Of a DNA stretch of 64,000 bases, positions 1-11,700 are shown one piece after another. Origin of the DNA: Eremophila alpestris peregrina (taxonomy: Eukaryota > Chordata > Aves > Passeriformes > Alaudidae); the NCBI GenBank assembly GCA_009792885.1, contig WMCF01000088.1, positions 766,174 through 830,173 of the forward strand, read 5' to 3'. Positions within the stretch are counted from its first letter, which is position 1, and each line of letters starts with the position of its first letter. The translations under genes were made by a program, and so were the position numbers. The notes beneath the pieces were generated by a model. It saw only the letters and a list, made by a program, of their open reading frames with translations, was not told the DNA's origin and ran no database searches.

Positions 1-2645
1 CTTGATGTTTCCCCTCTGTTGCTGCAGACTGCTAAGAGGGTCTCTCCTTGTGTCCCCTGGTTGTGGGTTTTTAGTGGGAGACTGGTGATTTTCCTGCTGC
101 AGCAAATATCCTCGCGGAACTAAATGCACAAAATTAATCTCAGCATTAGTCAAAGCACATCTTCATGCAGCATGTTGGAATTAGTCATTCCATACTAATA
201 GGTGTAGTTTCTTCTGCTCTCTTGTGGAGGGAAGACATGGCATTGACATATTTTGTCTGGGATTTACACCTACATGGTCTTTACACTTTCTTGTTTGGAG
301 TTTAGCAAATCATTTATTAGCTTATAAATGTTAGCAATTCCATCAACTTTGAAATGTAAAACATAACCAAACTACTTTTTTTTTAGTCTTGGATCACAGT
401 TATTTGGCTTGACTTGTCATCTAAACCTGTTACCAGCCTCTGGAAGATCCAGGCAAATGTCAGAGGCACCTATGGTTGGATTTGATGATCTTACAGGTCT
501 TTTCCAACCCAAATGATTCTGTGATTGTGGCCCTGCTTGCAGCCGGGACTTGGTAACATGTCTGTTAATGATCTGCCACTTGAAATGTAGTCTTCTGCTT
601 TTCTCAGCTAAGTGTTCACGGTGTGGTGACTGACTGAAGAGCCTCTGGGGACACAAAAGGCACATTCTCCTGGCTCTGTGTTGTTAACATCTCTCTTGTA
701 ATCCTGAGTGGCAGCGCCCATGCAGTCACTGCACAGCTCACAGACAGCTTTCCCTCCTTGCTGTCACTCTCAGTGCTTGCTGCTGGTTTGCAGGGAGCAG
801 GTTCCATTTACAGATGACATGATGACAATATTTACCTTCTGTAAGCAGCAAAACAGCAATTTTCCAGTTTGGAGGTGGGCCTGGATTGAAGTCAGGGGAT
901 GTTGTCAGTCCTGGTGCCCACAGCAGCAGCGTTTCCTTTGATGAAACCACAGCCGTGTTTCACAAATCAACGCTCACATAACTGATCTGAAAAGCTGTGA
1001 TAGTATCTGGTGCCCACACAAATGATTAGCTGTGCCTCCTGCTTTAAAGCAGTACTCCTGAAATGTCAAACCCTCTGCAGTGCATGTTTGCAAACTGAAC
1101 TTTAAATGATAAGCTCAGCTCTCGCTCATTATGGGTAATTGTGTGTTCTCTCTGTCGGGAAGGATCTTAATGCTCAGCTGTCTCTGAATAACTTCTCAGG
1201 TTTGATGCATGTCTGTTACCTTGCCACCATAAAGAACATGCTGCTGCTAGAATCCTCTAATTGCTTTGAAAGGTAACATTTTGCTGGGACATCCAGGTTG
1301 TGAAAATAAGGCATGAAATTTATCTCTGATGTGTTAATTTGCTTGCTGGTTGTAAAGCCAGCGAGTCTCAGCATTATTTCAGTGAACTTTGAGTTTACAG
1401 TTGTTGCTTGCTGGATTTATTTTTGCAGAGCAGTCTGTCCTAGTATTTTTCCTAACTTAAAGAGTGAAGATTAAAGCTGTTTTGTTTTTTCAAAGAGTTT
1501 CTTGGTAATGAAATAGGATTAAGATTGTTTTTATTGTATTTAAAGCTTAATATAATGTTCTCTCACCTTTTCTAAGGCATGCTGTGAGTAGCACCTAGGA
1601 ATTCCTTGACTTCCCACTACTTTAAGGGAATTAAATTTGATATATATAATGGATTAAGTTTCTTCAGATCTTTTTTACATTGTATATTTGGCCTTGGCAA
1701 GAGCTACACACCAGTTTATATATTAACAGTCCCTTCATTTGGGATCACAGTACCCTGGTCTAGGCAAAGTGTCAGCAGTTGTCTTGAAAACACTTCATTT
1801 TGCCTAAGATAATAAGAATTGAGGCCTGCACTGCAGAGATCTCCTTGCCTCAGCTTCCACTGGCACTTTCTCCTTATCTATTTATAGCTGAATCTGGATA
1901 TGCTCCAGTCCTATTACCAACTTTGCTTTTCAGGGTGTCAAAACCTCTGATTCACAAATTCTGCCCTTTTGCTTCCTTTGCCTCATCTCTATTCAGCCTC
2001 TTTTCTGTAGCCTCTGCATCAGCTTCCACCCTTTCCACACCTCCCTGCTTACAGTGAAAGCTGAATATAGCATTTCCCCAAAAAGTGAATTAAAACTATT
2101 TTGGTAGGCAACTGTCAGAGAAAGTGTCTGTGAGATTCAGCATAAAGTAGTAATTGCAGTGTTAAATAAAACTCTTTTCCTTTCGTGGAAAACCAATTTC
2201 TAGAAGCTTGTCAGACTTATTAATTTATTTCACCTATGTTTTCAGCCAGTTACTTAGATTAGCTTGAAAAAACTGCAGTCTGAAGGACGAGGAAATTCTC
2301 AATAAACGTTCCTGACTTTAATCCTTGCAGTGTGACTGTAGTGGACTGATTGCAATTAGCCCAAACTCTTCCATTTATTTTGAATTAACTCCCTTACATA
2401 CATAGTTTGTATCCAGAAATATGCATTTGTGTAAAATGTGTGGGTGGTTCTAAATGAACAGCAATGATCAGCTGTGGCCTCCAGACCAGTTGAGCTTTTG
2501 TTATCCTGACTGTGTCTACATGGAAGGCTTATATCATTACATTTTTATTGCAGCTAAATGTATAATTGGGCATCTCTCAATCTGTGTTGTATCTGTGTAT
2601 TTTCTTCTTCACTTCTTCATAACTCTGTCTTTTTTTCCTATGCAG
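1..2645 (+). other. BARD1: BARD1 intron (equivalent of human intron 4), 3' part
   Basis: This noncoding stretch ends in a pyrimidine-rich tract and the acceptor AG at 2644-2645. It is AT-rich, with short ORFs only, none resembling a known protein. A short CR1 tail lies at 471-529. No RNA gene was recognised. The upstream BARD1 exon (large exon 4 in human) is not in the window. Confidence 0.85.
471..529 (+). repeat. CR1 LINE 3'-end fragment
   Basis: The segment reads GGTTGGATTTGATGATCTT, then a CTTTTCCAACCCAAATGATT motif and a degenerate terminal octamer (TTCTGTGATTGTGG). This is the characteristic 3' tail of avian CR1 retrotransposons in sense orientation. It is very short and diverged, so it is an old, heavily 5'-truncated copy. 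Confidence 0.8.
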
Positions 2646-2726
2646 GGTGACTTAGCAGCTGTGGAGCAGCTGCTGGAAAATGGGGCAGATCCCAATGTCA
2701 AGGATAATGCTGGCTGGACACCACTG
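2646..2726 (+). CDS. BARD1: BARD1 exon 5 equivalent: ankyrin-repeat segment
   Basis: The exon is 81 bp, encodes 27 residues, and is phase 0 at both ends. It begins GDLAAVEQLLENGADPN and ends NAGWTPL, aligning residue for residue with human 439-465. This covers the end of one ankyrin repeat and the beginning of the next (the GADPN and GWTPL turns are classic ankyrin signatures). The acceptor is TATGCAG before 2646 and the donor GTGAGT starts at 2727. The Asp codon at 2703-2705 corresponds to human Asp458, one of the acidic residues that form the pocket for unmethylated H4 Lys20, and it is conserved. The track-style ORF that starts upstream at 2454 merely reads through the intron and is not the real start. 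Confidence 0.97.
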
Positions 2727-5700
2727 GTGAGTGCTGAAGGCTTCTTTCTCTCATCTCCAAATCAGATTTCACTTCATCCCTCCATTCCTCTCTGATATTT
2801 TAGCTCCCTTCACATACATTTAGGTGACAGGGAATTATGCAGAGCGAAGCAGTGATGATAAACAAGGTTAAAAGGATTCATCAGCAACCACTGACCTGCC
2901 CAGGTGTCATTCTCCTTTGCTGGGGTGTAGGGCAGGCCATGAAATCAATCATCACCCTGTTGTCTAACCAGCTGCTAGAAAAATGTGGCAAAAATGGCTA
3001 CTACTGACTTTTTACCAGGTCTTCTAAGCACTATTTACCAATAAAGAGATGACACCTCTATTATTGATGTTTGTGACCCAGTGATGACCACTAAAGGTCT
3101 GCAACCCAATTACAGAAAACCACCTAAACCCATGAAGAAGAAGGAAGAAGAAGGTGAAAAAGAAAGTTTTAGACAGTGCCCTAAGTTCTCCATCTTGGTT
3201 CACACACATTACTATATACTAAAATCTTAAACCCCAAGTTTTTCACCCTGTGAGATCACACACTTCCAATCAAACTCCACACCCACAGCCCCTGTGCTGT
3301 CACTCAATCCTGGGAGCCTGTCCCAAGGCCTCAAATCAAATGTGGTGCTTGCCTGAGGCTCAGCACTTTTTAACACAGGAAAACTGAAATTTTCAGCATC
3401 CAGGGTTCCAACAGCCTGGACTCTGCAAATGCAGAAAATACAACTAGGATAACTCGCAACTGATCAATTCCAAGCAATGTTTGTCTTTAATGGGTTCCTA
3501 ATGTCCTCAGTGGTTTGGAAATACATCAAGTAGCGGAGTGAAAAAATTGCTCGATTGAATTACAGAAAATAAACAAAAGGTCCTTTTCAATCACGACTTC
3601 CTCCTCTCGCGAAGAATATTCCTGGAGGGTTTTGTTCCCTGCAGTCTGATTTGCACCCAGCTGGCCTTTGCTCAGTTCTCTGTGTCAGTGCTGTGCTCCA
3701 GGTTAGTTCCTGTCAGGAACGTGGTGCAGCACCCTCGTGTCTGCGTGAGCTGCCTCCAGAGGAGTCCCTGGGTGAGTTCCCTCACCCTGAGCTCCCCCTG
3801 TGGCTTTTCCCCCGCAGCACGAGGCGTGCAGCCACGGGCACAGGGAGGTGGTGGAGCTGCTGCTGCGGCACCGGGCGCTGGTGAACACCACGGGCTACCA
3901 GAACGACTCCCCCCTGCACGACGCCGCCAGGAACGGCCACGTGGCCATCGCCCGCCTGCTGCTGCTGCACGGAGCCTCCCGGGACGCTGTGTGAGTACCC
4001 GTGGGGTCCTGCTGGCACCAGCCACACCTCACAGCAGCCTGAGGGCATCCTGAGTGAGTGTGAACAGAGATAGTGATAAACGTGGTGTGTATGAAGTGAG
4101 GGGGTGGCTGTGAAATGTGTTCTCTGCTGTGCTTGGCGTCCTCCTTCTCCAGGTAGGTGTTTCCTTCCCATTTGGCTTTGTGCTAAGCTTTTCTGAGTCA
4201 TGGATTGCTGGAGTAGTGGAGACTGTACTAGCAAAGTAACAACATATGCTCACCCTGATCTTACACTTTCCTGTTGGCATCTTGTTATAGCTGCTGTCAG
4301 CTCGAAGATGCTGAGCTAGATGAGTTTTGAACTGCTACAGCTGTTTTTTGTCTCTTTACTTTTACTACACTTCTTGCTAGCAGAAGGCATTTTGCTCCAG
4401 TCTCTTCTGTTTTCACAAATGACACAGACAGAGGCTGAGGTTTGGGAATTTTCATTTTTGCCTTTCTGGATCAAAGGACTAATCCTTGGTATACCTTTTA
4501 ATTAAAAAAAAAAGAAAAAAGCTAAGTAATTTCATTTGACTCTTCTATACAGTTAAGTCTGAAGTTTTGGCATTTGTGTATAGGAGGTGCTCAAGAATCT
4601 TTCAGTCTGTGAATGACCTTGCAGCCTGTTAGTATTCCAGGCACTAAATGTAATTTCAGGTGTTGCACTGTTGTTGTGCCAGGGCCTGCGTGTATAAATT
4701 TGAGTCCAGTGCCAGTTGTCAATAGGGGTGTGTGTGTATGGAAAGACAACAGGATGAAGTCTAGCATGATACAAGTTTCCTTGGCAGCCACATGAAGAAG
4801 CATAAACAAGTTCAGCTTAATCACTTCAGCTCTCAATATTCACACTCTTGAAGCTTACAGAATTAAGGTGCTTTGTGGGAAAGCAGAGGGTTTTCATAAA
4901 GTCCTAATCTTGAATATATTAGAGTTTCAAAAACAACAAGACAAAGCCAAAACAAAGCAACAAGCTCTCAAGACTTCAGCATAAGAAAGTAAAACAAGGA
5001 TCAGTTGTTAATCTTCACTTTGTTCTTGAGCAGCAGGGACCAGTGCACCTGGAAAAGCTGACAGCTTCAGAGATTTTCAAGCCACTTGAATATGAGGAGC
5101 TGGTTGTTCCACACTCACCACATGTTTGTGTGGTGTTTGAAAGCACAGCACAGCCAGCAGCTTTGCTGTGGGGTTGTGGCAGGGTTTCAGCTCTGGGGGG
5201 TTTGCTCAGCCCAGGCTCCAAATGCCAGAGCTGGACTCTGCAGGGCAGAGGCCAAGCTGAACCTTTCAGCTCATTCTACAAGAGCAAACATGACTCTGTT
5301 GAAACAGAAGCTTTTTAATCAGGGGAGATTTATACAAACCTTAAGCCCTGCTTTAGCTTTTCACTGAATGTAGATAATGTTCAGTTAACATCTCTGAGAA
5401 CAAATTTAGCTGCCATTAATCTTTGTGTGATTTGTCTGGGTGCTGTGGCACAAATTCAGTCCTGTCCACCCCTCCTGGAATAACTGAGGCTCCCAGTTCT
5501 TCTGTAGGCTCTCTGTGGCTGAAATGCCACCACCATGTGTGTTGCAGTTGCACTGATGATGGAAGGGGGTTGGGGTTTCCCCTCCCCTATTTTTACAGAG
5601 AGCATTGGAGCCACAGAGAAACACATGTACAAAGTGTTGCTCTGCTGACCTCTTCCAAACACTGTCAAGAAACAACAGAAGCAAGAACAGTGTGTCTGAG

Positions 5701-8700
5701 ACTCCTGAGAATGCCTCCTGCCTCCCTTCCCTCCTGTGCCCCAATAGCTTCCAGCAGTGAATGGTGCTGTGATCTTTCCCTGGATCATGGCTTTGCAAAT
5801 GTTACAGGGTGTTTTTGCAGCCTCTGCCTCTGGCAGTTGTAGTCCTAATTAAGCAGTGGTTGGATTTTCTAGGTAAGTGGGCTTGAACCTTCTTGCATTT
5901 AGAAGATTCAGTTAATTTTTTTTTCCTAGTGGATGCAGTGTGGATTCCCTTATAATGGAGTCACATCTGACAAGAAGCTTGTTTTTCTTCAGTGCCTTTT
6001 TTCCCTAGATCCCTGAAGCCAGCAGACCACAGCTTTAAAAGCAGGAGATGAGAACAGGCTGATCACTTAAAATGGTGCAATTATAGTTCACTTCATTATG
6101 GCTAGTTATAATTGCTCTCTTTGTGCTTAATGCTCACCTTCACACTATGATTTTAGGTTCTTTACAGTAGAAATTGAAGCAGTGATGAGGAGAACTTGGC
6201 TTATTTTCTTGAGGTGTGCAATGTGTGAGCTAAGACTATACCAAACCAATTTTGTCAAACGGATAAATTGGTCCAATTTTAGTTCACTTTTTTGTTGTTT
6301 TTTTTCCCTCTTTGGTGTGTAAAACTCTTTCTAGTCCTTTTGTAGGCTCTTCAGGCTTGCAATGAATTAACTTTCAGCCAAGGAGAGGGCCCTCCTTAAT
6401 ATGGTGGGATAAAGTGATTCTCCTTTATCTCAGAGGAGCGGGGAGGAAAGTTTGATTAGTTCATTGTGGTTACTGGAGTGTTTTACTTCAGCTAAGCTAA
6501 GTAAAATGTGAACATGACAAATGCATTCAGATGTTACTTGGGACACCATGAAATACATAGCATGAAACCTCCCAGCAGTGACTGATGCCTTGCTGCTGTC
6601 TTAACAGTAGAATTAACTCAGTTTTGTGTCCTAATGTCCCTTGTGTGTTGAAGAGTTAATCTAGTGGAATAAAAACAGAGCTTGCATTGAACAGCCTGCT
6701 TAGAGCAGTAGGTTTGAAATTTAGCATGATAGCCAGTTGTGCCAGCTGGAATTTATTTTAAAGGTGTGCAGTAATGACTGACAGCAGGTCCAGAGGCAGG
6801 TGAGACTCACTGGTCTGTAGAGGGGTGTAGGATCTATCTGGAAGCAACTACAGCTGCTTCCTGAGAGACCTCAGTGGGTGAGGTGAACCCTATCCAAAGA
6901 GCTGAGACTTTGCCATTTCAGATTTAGATATCAGATATTCACAAACCCAGCCAGTGGGCACATTCCAAGTGCTTTTCAGGCTGTGTTTTTCTCCTTTCAT
7001 GTTAACTTGTAGTGCATTAAGAAACAGCTCTGTGTAACGGGAAGCAGCCACATATCTTTTGGACCAAGCAAGAACAGATGAGGGCTTCCTCCTTTGCCAG
7101 AAATTAATCCTGCCATTTCCTTATTCCTTGGCAAAATTTCTGTTTGGAAATCTGTGAGATTTAATAGTCGTGGCAATTCAGTTGTCCACAGCTTCATTGA
7201 AGTTTTCACTGACTGGGAGAGAGACAAACTATGAATGAAAAATATTTTATGGACCAGTGGACCTGTTAATTGTCCTGCTGGCCCTGTTAATTTTTTTACG
7301 TTAATCTCCTACACATAACTAATTTTTATTTTTATGGCTTTTTTCAACGTGCTTGAATTCTGCCTTTTTTCTTTGCTTCACAGCAAGCCAAGTGATTTGA
7401 AAAATTAGATCTGTGCATTTGCAATTTCACAGTACTTCCTAAATGCTTTCACTCAAATGGGCACTCTTTCCAGTTCTTCATGCACATTAAGTTCAGCATT
7501 AGTAGAAATTGTTGTCTTGCTCTATTTTTTTAGGTGTGGTAGCTGAGAGTCTGACTCTAAACAAACCTGTGGTAATGCTTAGGGGGTAGATCATAGTCCT
7601 CAATTATGAATGGCACAGGGACAAAAATGATTATAGCCTGCAGTCATTCTAGGAGGTATTAGACACGTGACACTGATATAATTTTGTCTCCTTATTCTGA
7701 GTCAAGACAGTGCAGGTCTTTGCTGCCTGAGTGCAAGACAGTGTGTTGAACTTCCTGCTGACAGTAGGTTCATTAAAATCCTGGCTCTGTTTGGATATCT
7801 CAGGTGGTCTTTCTGGCCACACAGATTAGGTTTCCTTCCCTCTGTCAGGCTCAGGCTTAGCACATTCTGAGAATGCAGGTGCTGCCTGGAGAGCCCTGAA
7901 CCAGTCAGATTTCCAGGTGGGAGACAGTGGCTGGTGCACCCAGACCTGGCTGCAGGAATTCCATTCACTGCTGACCTCTTCTTGTGGGACTGGGGCAAAA
8001 CTTGGTTTGTGGAGCAGCTTAAAAGTCCTGATCACAAAGCATAATGTCATTTCATGGAAAGTCACACTCAGCAGGTTTGGCTGAGCTGCTCTTCACTGGG
8101 CTCCTCTTTGTTCTCAGCACAGCCATGCAGCTCTTGGATTGGATTTGTTCTGGCTGTAAGAGCCCCCTCCTGACTGCTCAGTGCCTTGATGGCTGGCTAA
8201 TAGGAGGCTGCTTGCACCCAAGGGTGCATCTGACTTTGGAATGGTTAAAACAACACTTCCAGAAAGCCCACTTGCATTCTGGTAGAAAGAAGGATGCCTT
8301 GGGGACCTTGGATTGCAGCTTAAGCACCTCAGTCATTTCTCTTTAGCAGAAACAGTTGTGTCTTCCTGCTGAGTGTGGAGCTCATCATGTGCCCTGGAGC
8401 CATTCCCAACAAACCCAGATTTGTAGGAGGAGCACTCAGAGTTATTGGTGTTTCTGAAAACACTGTTTGTGTGTTGGGGTGGACAGAATGTGCATGTCTA
8501 ATTTGGTTCTGAATATTGGATTAAAATTCATCTTTTACTCTGAACAAAGGTGGATAATTTCCCTTGTTCAGCTGGGTTGGATAAAGATGGATGTGAGCAC
8601 CATTACCCTAAAGCTTCTGTTTCCCATTCCTCTGCCTTACTGAAAAAGTACAAATATAGTTTTCATACTTTCTCTTTGAGAAGTAAATTACAACTGTAGT

Positions 8701-11700
8701 TAGGATGTGTTCCTTGTATTGGTTTTATTATGTAAACCCTCTTTTCTCCTGTTTCAGCCACATTTTCCCCCTCTCCTTAAGCTCAACAATCTGCTTAGCT
8801 GCAAATATTTTAAACTCTTAAGCCATCTCTTGTGCTGTTGTTCCCTTTTCAGACCTCAGCTCCAAAGTTGGTCAGAATTTATCTATGCCACCCTAAATTG
8901 TAATAAAGAGCCCTTCATTCTTCCATGCTGCATAATTATGGCACAGCATATCACAATACTCTAGTAAGAAGCAACTAAAACAAGCTTAAAACTCTAGGAA
9001 GAAATTGTAAGTTAATACAGAAGCATGAGCTGCAGCTCATATTCATGCAGTTTAATTGGCAAAAAAATGTTCTGTATTTACCTGGGATGTTCTATCTGTT
9101 TTTCTGTGGTAAACATTCATGAGTTCTTTCCAACAGTCAAGAACCTTCCTGTGCCTTTGGAGGGAAAAGCACTCCCAAATCTCTGCTTCTGACATGCAGG
9201 GATTTCCTCCCTCTGCTGAGCTCTCAGTGAAAGGTCAGCCAGCTAGTCTAAAGGTGATTTTTGGGGTGTTTGATGATATGTATATAAATTTCCCTCCGTT
9301 TCTGGATGCATTGTTCAAAGGAACTTTATCTTGCAGCAGCTGGAGTTGAATATTGGCCTTATTTAAAGAAAGGGCAAGAGCTACCCTGATGATGCATGAC
9401 AAAGCAGGAACAGCATGACAATATTTAATGGGCTGCAACTCCCAGGCCTGGGCAGAGATTTAACCAATTTTCTTGCAGTCTGCAGAGTTTGTGTTGAGCC
9501 TGCACTGTGCTCATTAGCAGCACAGGAGAGTTTGGGATTGGTGGTGGTGTAAAATACCATCCTGGACTCTTTCTGGGGGGATTTCTGTGGGTCGTTCTTT
9601 TCCCCAGGGGCTGTGTTAGTGAGCAGTGCTCAGCCAGGGGCACACAAGGGTGCTGAGGTCAGACACATCTTTCACCTCAGAGCTGGCCAAAGCCTCCCAC
9701 TTAAGTCAGAGAGGAGACTTAATGATTTGAGCTGCTCTTTGGGCTGGATTGGGTTATGGCCTTCCGTGGAAATCCCTGTAAAGCTTCCTGGATTCCTGCT
9801 TTGCACAGGAATGCCTGGCCAAGAGAGAGCTCTTCAAAGCTGCAGTAGTTTTGTGACCTCTTTAAATGTTTCATTGCTTGATGACTAAGCTTGCCAGGTT
9901 TCAGACACTGAGTCAGGGCTTTGTTCTCCTGACAAGCTTCCCCTCCATAACGAGCCCTTATTGTGCCTTTGGAGAGCCAGAGCTGCGTGAGGTGGGCAGA
10001 AGAGGATCAGCTGCAGCAGCCATTGTTCTCACAAAGGGCAAAGCAAGCTGAGCATTTCCCCAGAGTGCTGGCAGAGGCTCCTGTTTGCTAATGGCAGTGA
10101 TACCTGTTCTGCAATTTCAGCCTCTCCTCCCCTCACTGCTGTCCTGCAGCAGCAAAGTTGTGTGAAGAAGAAATTGAAGCCGTGGCTGAGCTTGATGTGT
10201 TTATAGCAATCACCTCTGTCTGAGGAGTGCTGAAAGAGGAAATCAGTCTGCAAGCACAACTAATAACTGTGAGGTGGCACCTGCAATCAATAGCTTTCAT
10301 CAAAATTGGCAAAGCAACTAAAACCTGACTGAACTGGCTGTAATGTGTTCTGTGGAACAGTACACTGAGGGAAAATGAGATGCACACTCAGATTTTGGAT
10401 GAGCAGGGGAGCTTCCCAAGTAGGAAGCAGATAGCTTTCCCCATAAAAGCCACAGCCACATCAAACTCCCATGTTTAATGCACTATGGAGAGTCTTCTGA
10501 CGGGCCTTTTATGGCAAAAGGATAAGCCAAAAATACATTTCTTGGTTATATGACTGCAATGAAAGATTAAAGCTGAAATTTCTGGGTCTTGCAAATGATA
10601 TCAGAGTGCATCTTGAAACACTTTAACAGGGACTTTGGTTTATTTAACTGAACATTCTGCTCTGAACATCCCTTACTCCTCAGCTGAATGCAACAGCTTG
10701 TAATTCAGTATCCATCTGTCTTGGATGCAATTCTGACTTGAAGCTTTGTGCTTTTAGCTGAAATTACATATTAATAAGAAAGTGGGAGGGAAAGCTACCC
10801 AGCTAATATGCTTGGTTAGTTAAGAAGCAAGTCACATTTTATTTACTTAGCCCCATCTGTGCTTGTTTTGCCAGGAATATATTTGGTCTGCGGCCTGTGG
10901 ACTGTGCAGAGAGCGAGAGGATGAAATCTGTGCTGATGCTACCAGTGAAGAATGAATCATTTGCACTTAACCAGCCCTCTGAGGTAAATGTCTGTGTGGG
11001 TTTGTTTCTGTGTGTTGCTTTTTAACAAAACAACGAGCCAGGAGTTCTTCCTTTAAATATTGAAGGCTTGGATGTGAGTACAGCACATCATCTGCTTTAC
11101 AGGGAGATTTAAAATAGGCTGGGAAGCTGCCTTGGACAGCATTTCCAGGATGTATGTGGAGCACTGACAAGCTATGAAGTTCTGTGTTACAGCTTTATCT
11201 GGGAAGACAAAAGATGTTTCTTGCAACGTGGTTTTATTGTAGGAGAACGAGCCTGTGTTATTCCTCAAGTATCACAGCTTGAACTTTGCTATTGTTGTTG
11301 TTTTTCTGCATATCTAAATTCGTTCTGCTTTCCAAACTTGTCTGCAAGCAGCAGCAGTCTTTGTTGCAGGTGCTTTTTGTGTGCCTTTAGAAGGCTGTGC
11401 CACTATCATCCTTTGTCCAACAATGGAACTAACAGCTCAGCAGTAGAAAATAGCTTTTGGGAGATTGTTTTGGGGGGTTTTGTTTTCCTCCTGCTTTGGA
11501 CAAAGACTTCTCAGGATTTGTAACCAGAATCAGGTACTCAGACCTAACAAGTGACTGCATTATGAAATGCTTTGTGCTTCCTAATGAAGCAATGAGGATT
11601 AAGCTGATAAAAGCAGCCCATATCTCCTCCAGCCTATAGAGCCTGCAGTGATCCCTGCTCATTGAGGTCACAAGGTGCCCAGTGGCCAAAAGTGAACTGT

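Noticed and set aside
3672..4234. Several overlapping ORFs on both strands around BARD1 exon 6
   Set aside because: GC-rich exon DNA lacks stops in several frames; only the ankyrin frame matches a known protein and has splice sites.
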